Below are positions 26,622 to 33,685 of a stretch of DNA of 64,000 nucleotides, one piece after another; position 1 is the first letter of the stretch, and each line of letters starts with the position of its first letter. The DNA is from Stenotrophomonas rhizophila (lineage in GTDB: Bacteria > Pseudomonadota > Gammaproteobacteria > Xanthomonadales > Xanthomonadaceae): assembly GCF_020857975.1 (NCBI RefSeq), contig NZ_JACWUO010000006.1:124001-188000 (forward strand). The letters are read 5' to 3'. The notes under the pieces were generated by a model that was given only the letters and a program-made list of their open reading frames with translations, did not search any database and had not been told where the DNA came from. The translations under genes were made by a program, and so were the position numbers.

Positions 26622-27042
26622 CGTTTTGGGCCCGTGCGCAACTGCTGTGGCCGATTCTAGCGCTGCTGTTCCCGATTACACAAACCAAGCGAAGATGAAT
26701 GCGTATCGTGTTGAAAAGGCGCGGTTTTTGCATCGCCATGCGGCGGCATCGGCCTGGCCTCGGGCGCAGCCCTGTTCAGCCGCCGCCAGCCTGTTCCAGC
26801 CGCCACTGGGCGGCGCGCCTGGCCAGCATGATGGTCGGGCATTGGCCGTCCCCCACCGCAGCGGTTGAGCATGGGCCAGGTCGGCCGGCCACGGGGCGAC
26901 GGGGTGGCATCACGCTGGGTTGCGTGGATGGGCACGCCGGAGGCTGGCGATGTTGCGGTGCATCGTTTACCTTGCGCGCTTTGCTGCCCGGAGTTCCCAC
27001 GATGCTGCCGTTGCCACGCCGCCCGAGCCGGGAGTGGGTGCG
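26622..27042. other. Intergenic region between divergent genes
   Basis: This gap of 421 bases separates the serine hydrolase from the MFS-type gene. The first 100 bases are AT-richer and carry the hydrolase promoter. The rest is GC-rich and has no frame with convincing protein character. No clear promoter for the MFS gene was found. Confidence 0.4.
26654..26683 (-). promoter_or_regulatory. Probable promoter of the serine hydrolase gene
   Basis: On the minus strand, TTGTGT (26683-26678) and TAGAAT (26659-26654) are 18 bases apart, about 33 bases before the ATG. Confidence 0.45.
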
Positions 27043-28371
27043 ATGAGTGCTGCGGCACCGGTGCGGACCGGCCTGCGCGCGGCGCTGCGGCAATCGCCGC
27101 CGCTGATCTGGGCCTGCCTGTATTTCTTCTGCCTGCTCAGCGGCTACTACGTGCTGCGCCCGGTACGCGAAGCGATGGCGGCCTCGGCCGACCCGAAGGC
27201 GGTGTTCCCGCCGGTGATGATCGACTGGTTCAGCGCGCACGGCATCGCGCTGCAGGACTTCGTGCTGCAGGTGCTGTTCACCTGCGTGTTCGTGATCATG
27301 CTGGTGCTGCAGCCGCTGTACGGCGCGCTGGTCAGCCGCTACCCGCGGCGGGTGTTCCTGCCGGCGGTGTACGGTTTCTTCATCGTCTCCCTGCTGGGCT
27401 TCTACCTGCTGTTCGACAGTGGCGTGCCCGGGCGCGGCATGGCGTTCTTCTTCTGGGCGGCGGTGTTCAACCTGTTCGCGGTGGCGGTGTTCTGGAGCTT
27501 CATGGCCGATGTGTTCTCCAACGCCCAGGCGCGTGCGGTGTACGGCTACATCGGCGCGGCCGGCACCCTCGGTGCGTTCCTCGGCCCGGTCATCACCTCG
27601 GCGCTGGTGGAGCAGGTCGGCATCGCCAACCTGATGCTGGTCTCGGCCGGGTTCCTCACCACCTGCCTGGTCTGCATCTGGCGGCTGCGGCTGTGGGCCG
27701 TGGCGCGCGAGCAGGAACAGCAGTTGGCGTCGGGTGAAACCCCGATGGGCGGCAGTGTGCTCGATGGCCTGAAGCTGATCGCACGCGAGCCGCTGCTGCG
27801 CTGGCTGGCGGCGCTGGTGCTGTTCGGCGTGGGCATCGGCACGCTGCTGTACAACGAGCAGGCCGCGATCGTACGCCGCCTGTATACCGATCCGGCCGCG
27901 AGCACCGCGTTCTTCTCGCGGGTGGACCTGGCGGTCAACGCGCTCACCCTGCTGCTGCAGCTGGGCCTGACCCGCTGGCTGCTGTCGCGCCATGGCATCG
28001 GCCCGGCGCTGTTGATTCCCGGCTTTGCGATCATCGTCGGTTTCTCGGTGCTGGCCGCCTCGCCGCTGCCGATGCTGGTGGCGATGGTGCAGGTGATGAC
28101 CCGCGCCAGCGAGTTCTCGTTGGCCAAGCCCGCACGCGAGACCCTGTACACCCGGGTGGACCGCCAGTGGCGCTACAAGGCCGGCGCGGCGATCGACACG
28201 GTGGTCTACCGCGGTGCCGACCTGACCTTCGCCTGGGTGCACAAGGGGCTGTCGCTGTTCGGCTCGCACGCGGTGTTCGCCGGCGGCCTGGTGGTGGCCG
28301 GGTTGATGACCGCTGCCGCGTTCGGGGTGCTGGGCGAAGAAAAGAAACTGCCGGGCGAGCGCCCGGAGTAA
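27043..28371 (+). CDS. MFS-type transporter with NTP/NDP-exchanger resemblance
   Basis: This 442-residue integral membrane protein has about 12 hydrophobic segments. The first is IWACLYFFCLLSGYYVLRPVREAMA, and the motif YYVLRPVRE is shared with a bacterial MFS branch related to plastid/rickettsial ATP/ADP translocases. Other marks are FWAAVFNLFAVAVFWSFMADVF and GYIGAAGTLGAFLGP. The substrate is unknown. ATG 27043 is chosen because GGGAG lies upstream; an in-frame extension to 26920 lacks membrane-protein character. DUF1304 follows after 29 bases. Confidence 0.7.
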   Translation: MSAAAPVRTGLRAALRQSPPLIWACLYFFCLLSGYYVLRPVREAMAASADPKAVFPPVMIDWFSAHGIALQDFVLQVLFTCVFVIMLVLQPLYGALVSRYPRRVFLPAVYGFFIVSLLGFYLLFDSGVPGRGMAFFFWAAVFNLFAVAVFWSFMADVFSNAQARAVYGYIGAAGTLGAFLGPVITSALVEQVGIANLMLVSAGFLTTCLVCIWRLRLWAVAREQEQQLASGETPMGGSVLDGLKLIAREPLLRWLAALVLFGVGIGTLLYNEQAAIVRRLYTDPAASTAFFSRVDLAVNALTLLLQLGLTRWLLSRHGIGPALLIPGFAIIVGFSVLAASPLPMLVAMVQVMTRASEFSLAKPARETLYTRVDRQWRYKAGAAIDTVVYRGADLTFAWVHKGLSLFGSHAVFAGGLVVAGLMTAAAFGVLGEEKKLPGERPE

Positions 28372-28400
28372 GCTTCCTCCATCTTGTTCGAGGGTTGCGC

Positions 28401-28757
28401 ATGTACTGGACCGCACTGATCCTGACCCTGGTGGTCGCGCTGTTGCATGTGTACTTCCTGGTCCTGGAGATGTTCCTGTGGACGCATCCGCTGGGGCTGA
28501 AGACCTTCCGCAACACCCCCGAGAAGGCGCAGGCCACGCGGGTGCTGGCGGCCAACCAGGGGCTGTACAACGGCTTCCTGGCCGCGGGCCTGTTCTGGGG
28601 CCTGTTCGACCACTTGCCGATGCTGGTGAACTTCATGCTCGGCTGCGTGATCGTGGCTGGCTGCTATGGCGCCTACAGCGTCAACAAGCGGATCTTCTTC
28701 ATCCAGGCGCTGCCGGCGATCCTGGCGGTGGCGGCATGGTGGATGGTGCCGGCCTGA
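28401..28757 (+). CDS. DUF1304 family membrane protein
   Basis: This 118-residue protein has four hydrophobic helices: ALILTLVVALLHVYFLVLEM, LAANQGLYNGFLAAGLFWGL, MLVNFMLGCVIVAGCYGAY and FFIQALPAILAVAAWWMV. The HVYFLVLEMFLW and NQGLYNGFLA signatures identify DUF1304, a family of unknown function. A CGAGGG sequence precedes the ATG. It may be co-transcribed with the upstream transporter. Confidence 0.85.
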   Translation: MYWTALILTLVVALLHVYFLVLEMFLWTHPLGLKTFRNTPEKAQATRVLAANQGLYNGFLAAGLFWGLFDHLPMLVNFMLGCVIVAGCYGAYSVNKRIFFIQALPAILAVAAWWMVPA

Positions 28758-28843
28758 GGCGGTGCGGCCCCGCAGGGCGTGGCTCTACCTCGGCGCACAC
28801 GCTACCCCGGTCGAACCACGCCTGCGTGGCGGCGCGGCAATGA

Positions 28844-29314
28844 TCAGCGCTTGACCGGCGATACCCACATGTCGATCCGCGCCTCGAACACCGCCGTCCC
28901 CGCGGTATCGCGGATCTGCACGTTGACCGGCAGGGCGTAGCCCGCGTCCGCGCTGACGATCGGCTGGGCGGGCGTGGCGACCGCGTGCTGGGTGCCGATG
29001 GCCTTGGCCAGGTACTTCACCTCCATGCCCTTGGGGATCCAGCGCATGCCGCTGGGCAGGGAGGCGTCGACCATCAGCCCGGCGGTGAGTTCGGCCAGGT
29101 TGCACAGGGCGATGGCATGCACGGTGCCGATGTGGTTGCGCACCCGGCGACGGTGCGCGATGCGGCCTTCGCAGCGGGCCGCTTCGAGCAGGGTGATGCG
29201 CGGGGCGATGCTGGCGAAGTAGGGCGCCTTGAAGCACACCGCGCGCGCGAACAGCCAGTTGCCGGCGGGCCAGCGTTGCATGCGCTGGTAGAGCTTGAGC
29301 AGTGGAGCGGACAT
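28844..29314 (-). CDS. DUF4442 hotdog-fold protein (putative thioesterase)
   Basis: This 156-residue protein has a hotdog-fold pattern: NHIGTVHAIALCNLAELTAGL (central helix), then MEVKYLAKAIGT and VNVQIRDTAGTAVFEARIDMWV strands. DUF4442 proteins resemble PaaI-type acyl-CoA thioesterases. ATG 29314 is preferred because GGGAG stands just upstream; an upstream TTG lies within that site. It lies upstream of fadE on the same strand, but the fadE terminator separates them. Confidence 0.8.
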   Translation of the reverse strand: MSAPLLKLYQRMQRWPAGNWLFARAVCFKAPYFASIAPRITLLEAARCEGRIAHRRRVRNHIGTVHAIALCNLAELTAGLMVDASLPSGMRWIPKGMEVKYLAKAIGTQHAVATPAQPIVSADAGYALPVNVQIRDTAGTAVFEARIDMWVSPVKR

Positions 29315-29331
29315 TGATGGGTCTCCCAAGA

Positions 29332-29360
29332 AAAACGGCGGACCGAAGTCCGCCGTTGTT
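29332..29360 (-). terminator. Intrinsic terminator of fadE
   Basis: AACGGCGGAC and GTCCGCCGTT form a 10-bp stem with a CGAA loop. On the minus strand it is followed by TTTTTC. Confidence 0.85.
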
Positions 29361-29381
29361 GTTATTGCCTTGCTGCCGGGA

Positions 29382-31862
29382 TCACGCCGCTTCCTGCGAC
29401 TGCCGATCCTTGTGCTGGAGGTCGTGGTAACCGGCCGAGCGCAGTTCGCGCGGATCGAAGTCGTCCACGGTGATGGTTTCCAGGGTCAGCACGCGCAGCT
29501 CTTCGAGCAGGGTGCGTTCGTCCTGGGTGATCACCCCTTCGGCCACGGCTTCGTCCAGCTGGGTGACAAAGTCCAGCGCTTCGATGCCCTTGGTCTTGAC
29601 CGCCTTGATGAACTTGCGCTCGACCGGCTCGGCCATGATCGCCTTGGACAGGTAGCTGTTGATGCGGCCACCGGGGTTGTTCTCGCACGGGGTCAGGAAC
29701 ACGCCATTGGCCAGGCGGTCGCGGGCTTCGTTGGGCGCCATCAGCAGCGCGGCGACGCGGTGGCCCAGGCGGTCGCCCGGGGCTTCGGCGCGGCGGCCGA
29801 ACGGGAAGATCAGCAGCCACATCAGCCAGCCGATCGGGCGGATCGGGAAGTTGCGCAGCGCCGCCGACAGCGACTCTTCGATCTTGTGCACGCTGTCATG
29901 GAAGGCCCAGGCCAGCAGCGGCTGGTCGGCGGTCGGCGCGCCTTCGTCGTGGTAGCGCTTGAGCATGGCGCTGGTCATGTAGATGTGGCTCAGCACATCG
30001 CCCAGGCGGCCGGACAGCGATTCCTTGAACTTCAGCTTGCCGCCGAGGGTCATCATCGAGATGTCGGCCATCAGCGCCAGGTTGGCCGAGTAACGGTCCA
30101 GCTTGCGGAAGTAGCGGCGGGTGTAGGCGTCGCCCGGGGCGGCACCGATGCGCGCGCCGGTCAGGCCGAACCAGAACGAACGCACGGCGTTGGAGATGCC
30201 GAAGCGGATATGGCCGAACAGGCTGCGGTCGAATTCCTGCAGGCCGGCACGGGTATCGGGGTCCTGGGCGGCCTTCATTTCCTTGAGCACCCACGGATGG
30301 CACAGAATCGCACCCTGGCCGAAGATCAGCAGGCTGCGGGTCATGATGTTGGCGCCTTCCACCGTGATAGCGATCGGCGCGGCCTGCCAGCTGCGGCCGG
30401 CGAAGTTGCGCGGTCCCAGGATGATGCCCTTGCCGCCGATCACATCCATCATGTCCGAGATCACTTCGCGGCTCATGGTGGTGCAGTGGTACTTGGCGAT
30501 CGCCGACGGCACCGACGGCACGTCGCCGCGGTCCACCGCCGCCGCCGTGGCCTGGCACAGCGCGCTGATCGCATAGGCCTTGCCGCCGATCCGGGCCAGC
30601 GCCTCTTCCACGCCCTCGAAGCGGCCGACCGACAGGCCGAACTGCTTGCGGATGCGCGCATAGGCACCGGTCACCACCGCACCGGCCTTGGCACCACCAC
30701 TGGCGGTGGAGGGCAGGGTGATCGAGCGGCCCACGGCCAGGCACTCGTTGAGCATGTTCCAGCCCTTGCCGGCCTTCTCGGCGCCGCCGATCAGCTGGGT
30801 CAGCGGGATGAAGACATCCTTGCCGCGGATCGGGCCGTTCTGGAAGGTGGAGTTGAGCGGGAAGTGGCGGCGGCCGATCTCCACGCCGGCGGTGTCGCGC
30901 GGCAGCAGCGCCAGGGTGATGCCGATATCGCGGGTGGTGCCGATCAGTCCGTCCGGGTCGTACATGCGGAAGGCCAGGCCGATCAGCGTGGCCACCGGGG
31001 CCAGGGTGATGTAGCGCTTGTCGAAGGTGAGCTTGACGCCGAGCACCTGCTCGCCGTTCCACTCGCCCTTGCAGACGATGCCGTAATCGGGAATCGAGGT
31101 CGCATCCGAGCCGGCAAACGGACCGGTCAGGCCGAAGCACGGCACTTCACGGCCATCGGCCAGGCGCGGCAGGTACTGGTCCTTCTGTTCCTGGGTGCCG
31201 TAATGGTTGAGCAGTTCGCCCGGGCCCAGCGAGTTCGGCACGCCGACGGTGGAGCTGACCACGCTCGACACCGAGGCCAGCTTCTGGATCACCTTGTGGT
31301 GGGCCAGCGCGCTGAAGCCCAGGCCGCCGTATTCCTTCGGAATGATCATGCCGAAGAACTTGTTCTTCTTGATGAAGCTCCACAGCTCCGGCGGCAGGTC
31401 GGCGTAGACGTGGGTGATTTCCCAGTCGTTGACCATCCTGCACAGCTCTTCGACCGGGCCATCCAGGAAGGCCTGTTCCTCGGCGGTTAGCTGCGGCTTG
31501 GGGTAGTTGAGCAGGATGTTCCAGTCCGGGTCGCCGGTGAACAGCTGGCCTTCGAAACCGACCGAGCCGGTTTCCAGCGCGATGCGTTCGGTCTGCGACA
31601 GCGGCGGCAGCACCTTGCGGAACACCTTCATCATCGGCGCGGTCAGCAGCGGCTTGCGGATGAACGGCAGCAGCAGCGGCACCACGATGAGCGCAACGAT
31701 GGCTGCGGCCACCAGGGTGGCGGTCTGGTTCACGTAGGGGATGAACCAGCAGGCGGCGAGGATCGCCACGCTGATGATCGTCCAGGTGATCAGCCGCATC
31801 CGGTGGTAGGCGACGAAGGCGCCCGCCAGCAGGATGGCCAGGAAGGGGACGACAATGCTCAT
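29382..31862 (-). CDS. fadE: Acyl-CoA dehydrogenase FadE
   Basis: This 826-residue protein matches the long FadE form (E. coli 814). Two N-terminal membrane helices occupy about 1-60 (VVPFLAILLAGAFVAY; TIISVAILAACWFI; VAAAIVALIVVPLLL). The acyl-CoA dehydrogenase core follows, with FGMIIPKEYGGLGFSALAHH, LTGPFAGSDATSIPDYG and a FAD-binding C-terminal domain. The C-terminal DUF1974-like extension is typical of FadE. It performs the first oxidation of fatty acid beta-oxidation. The start overlaps the stop of the alpha/beta hydrolase (ATGA). Confidence 0.95.
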   Translation of the reverse strand: MSIVVPFLAILLAGAFVAYHRMRLITWTIISVAILAACWFIPYVNQTATLVAAAIVALIVVPLLLPFIRKPLLTAPMMKVFRKVLPPLSQTERIALETGSVGFEGQLFTGDPDWNILLNYPKPQLTAEEQAFLDGPVEELCRMVNDWEITHVYADLPPELWSFIKKNKFFGMIIPKEYGGLGFSALAHHKVIQKLASVSSVVSSTVGVPNSLGPGELLNHYGTQEQKDQYLPRLADGREVPCFGLTGPFAGSDATSIPDYGIVCKGEWNGEQVLGVKLTFDKRYITLAPVATLIGLAFRMYDPDGLIGTTRDIGITLALLPRDTAGVEIGRRHFPLNSTFQNGPIRGKDVFIPLTQLIGGAEKAGKGWNMLNECLAVGRSITLPSTASGGAKAGAVVTGAYARIRKQFGLSVGRFEGVEEALARIGGKAYAISALCQATAAAVDRGDVPSVPSAIAKYHCTTMSREVISDMMDVIGGKGIILGPRNFAGRSWQAAPIAITVEGANIMTRSLLIFGQGAILCHPWVLKEMKAAQDPDTRAGLQEFDRSLFGHIRFGISNAVRSFWFGLTGARIGAAPGDAYTRRYFRKLDRYSANLALMADISMMTLGGKLKFKESLSGRLGDVLSHIYMTSAMLKRYHDEGAPTADQPLLAWAFHDSVHKIEESLSAALRNFPIRPIGWLMWLLIFPFGRRAEAPGDRLGHRVAALLMAPNEARDRLANGVFLTPCENNPGGRINSYLSKAIMAEPVERKFIKAVKTKGIEALDFVTQLDEAVAEGVITQDERTLLEELRVLTLETITVDDFDPRELRSAGYHDLQHKDRQSQEAA

Positions 31863-32779
31863 GAGCGTGCTCCGGTGACGTGCTCGGTAGTGGCGGACTG
31901 TGCCACGGCGGAGGCCGAGGGCAACACGTCCAGATAGTCCAACACAGTAGCGGTAAAGGCGTTGTTGTCATCACCGGCGACCATATGCGTGGCCTCCGGC
32001 AACTGCACATGGCGCGCATGCGGCGCCAACGCGAGGAATTCGGCCACCGTCTGCGGGGTGACCAGGTTGCTGCGCCCGCCGCTGACCAGCAGCAGCGGGC
32101 ATTTCACCTGGCGCGCGGCATCGGCCAGCGCGTCCTGGTGCTGTTCGCTGTCGCGCGCCAGCTCGGCCACCAGGCGCGGGTCCCAGTGCCAACGCCAGCG
32201 GCCCTGGCCGTCCTCGCGCAGCAGCGCGCGCAGGGAGGCGTCGGATTTGCGCGGGCGGTGCGGCAGGTAGGCCGAAATGACGTCGGCGGCCTGCGACAGC
32301 GAGGCGAAACCGTCCGGGTGGGCGGTCATGAACATCAGGATCTTTTCGACGCCGGCGGTGTCCCAGCGCGGGGTGATGTCCACCAGCACCATCGCCGCGA
32401 ACAGGCCCGGCCAGCGCGATTCGGCGAGCAGCCCGAACAGTCCGCCCATCGAAGCGGCCACGAGCACCGGGGGTTGCGCCTGCTCACCGGCCAGCACGAT
32501 CAGGTCATCGGCGAATTGCTGGCCGTGGTAGGCCAGCGCGGCCGGGTTCCAGTCCGAGTCGCCATGGCCGCGGGCGTCATAGGCCAGGGTCTGGTAACCG
32601 GCGCCGGCCAGCGCCTGCGCGGCGGCGGTCCAGGCGTGCCGGGTCTGGCCGAAGCCGTGGGCGAACAACACAGTGCCGCGGCGCCCGGGCGGGGAGCGGG
32701 TGGCGGCCAGCACGGCATCGTGCGCGGCGGTCAGTCGCTCATCGTCAAAACGAGGCAGGGTAGAAGAAGGAGTGACCAT
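31859..32779 (-). CDS. Alpha/beta hydrolase
   Basis: This 306-residue alpha/beta hydrolase has the oxyanion/HG motif FAHGFGQTRHAW near 37, the nucleophile elbow ASMGG near 110, a likely catalytic Asp in the VSGGRSNLV region and His in EATHMVAGDDN near 280. The substrate is unknown; its place in an operon with fadE suggests an ester or thioester of a fatty acid or polyester. ATG 32779 lies only 7 bases after a -10 hexamer, so the mRNA may lack a leader. Earlier in-frame starts fall upstream of that promoter. Confidence 0.82.
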   Translation of the reverse strand: MVTPSSTLPRFDDERLTAAHDAVLAATRSPPGRRGTVLFAHGFGQTRHAWTAAAQALAGAGYQTLAYDARGHGDSDWNPAALAYHGQQFADDLIVLAGEQAQPPVLVAASMGGLFGLLAESRWPGLFAAMVLVDITPRWDTAGVEKILMFMTAHPDGFASLSQAADVISAYLPHRPRKSDASLRALLREDGQGRWRWHWDPRLVAELARDSEQHQDALADAARQVKCPLLLVSGGRSNLVTPQTVAEFLALAPHARHVQLPEATHMVAGDDNNAFTATVLDYLDVLPSASAVAQSATTEHVTGARS

Positions 32780-32793
32780 ACTCGCTAGTATGG
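32776..32793. promoter_or_regulatory. Perfect 7-bp inverted repeat, candidate TetR operator
   Basis: CCATACT-CGCT-AGTATGG overlaps both the -10 hexamer and the ATG of the hydrolase gene. A weaker relative (half-site GGTATGG) lies at 32823-32829. The divergent TetR gene starts at 32942, so this is a natural operator for it. Confidence 0.6.
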
Positions 32794-32814
32794 ACCTGCC
32801 CTGTGGCATGTCAA
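32787..32814 (-). promoter_or_regulatory. Promoter of the hydrolase-fadE operon
   Basis: On the minus strand, TTGACA (32814-32809) and CATACT (32792-32787) are 16 bases apart. Transcription would start at or within a base or two of the ATG at 32779. Confidence 0.6.
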
Positions 32815-32941
32815 TACTTTGGGGTATGGTGATGCTGGACGGGCCGTCGACCGCTACCGGCGCAGCCGCGGCGGGGCCCGGTGGCGCTGCCTGGCGGCCC
32901 CTTCGGCGCACACCCACCCCAGCGTATGGTTAAATCACCTC

Positions 32942-33544
32942 ATGAATGAACCTGAAGCTTCCGCCGGCGAGCCACGTGCCGGCCGCAACAGCCGCCTGAG
33001 CGCGGAAGACTGGGCCCAGGCCGCCCTGGACCTGATTGCCGAACAAGGAGTGGGCGCGGTGGCGGTCGAGCCGCTGGCACGCCGCCTGGGGGTGACCAAG
33101 GGCAGTTTCTACTGGCATTTCCCCTCGCGCGATGCGCTGCTGCAGGCCGCGCTGGAACGCTGGGAATTGTTCGAGCAGGAGCAGGTATTCGGCAGCCTGG
33201 AAGACGTGCCGGACCCGCGCGTACGCCTGCGCCAGCTGTTCCAGGTGGTGGCCCACGAAGTGCAGCCGCACATCATCTACAGCGAGCTGCTCAAGGCACT
33301 GGACCATCCGATGGTGCGCCCGGTGATCGATCGCGTGTCGCACCGCCGGCTGGAATACCTGGTGGCCTCGTTCCGCCAGGCCGGCCTGAGCCGCACCGAT
33401 GCGCAGCACCGCGCGCGGCTGGCCTACGCGGCCTATGTCGGCTTCCTGCAGCTGTCGCTGCAGCTGCAGCAGCCCAAGCAGGCGCGCGAGGATTTCGAGG
33501 CGTATGTGGAGCACGTGATCGAGACCTTGATCCCGATCGGCTGA
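32942..33544 (+). CDS. TetR family transcriptional regulator
   Basis: This 200-residue protein has a helix-turn-helix at about 20-65: SAEDWAQAALDLIAEQGVGAV, then PLARRLGVTKGSFYWHFPSRDALLQAAL, a textbook TetR DNA-binding domain. The rest is a helical ligand-binding domain of unknown specificity. Divergent from the hydrolase-fadE operon, it probably represses that operon and responds to an acyl-CoA or related molecule. The ATG has no clear ribosome-binding site; the sequence just before it (TATGGTTAAATC) is AT-rich. Confidence 0.9.
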   Translation: MNEPEASAGEPRAGRNSRLSAEDWAQAALDLIAEQGVGAVAVEPLARRLGVTKGSFYWHFPSRDALLQAALERWELFEQEQVFGSLEDVPDPRVRLRQLFQVVAHEVQPHIIYSELLKALDHPMVRPVIDRVSHRRLEYLVASFRQAGLSRTDAQHRARLAYAAYVGFLQLSLQLQQPKQAREDFEAYVEHVIETLIPIG

Positions 33545-33563
33545 GTGCTGCCCGGATCCATGC

Positions 33564-33591
33564 AGAAAGGCCGCAGCGATGCGGCCTTTCT
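33564..33591 (+). terminator. Terminator hairpin after the TetR gene
   Basis: AGAAAGGCCGC and GCGGCCTTTCT form a perfect 11-bp stem with a 6-base loop, 20 bases after the stop. Confidence 0.75.
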
Positions 33592-33624
33592 CGTGGGCGA
33601 TGGTGCCGTCCACTTTAGCGGCGG

Positions 33625-33660
33625 CACAAAAAACAACGGCCCCTTTCGGGGCCGTTGCTG
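33625..33660 (-). terminator. Intrinsic terminator of the TonB-dependent receptor gene
   Basis: CAACGGCCCC (33634-33643) and GGGGCCGTTG (33648-33657) form a 10-bp stem, ending on the minus strand in a run of six T. Confidence 0.85.
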
Positions 33661-33685
33661 CATCAGGTGCCGATCAGTGAATCGA

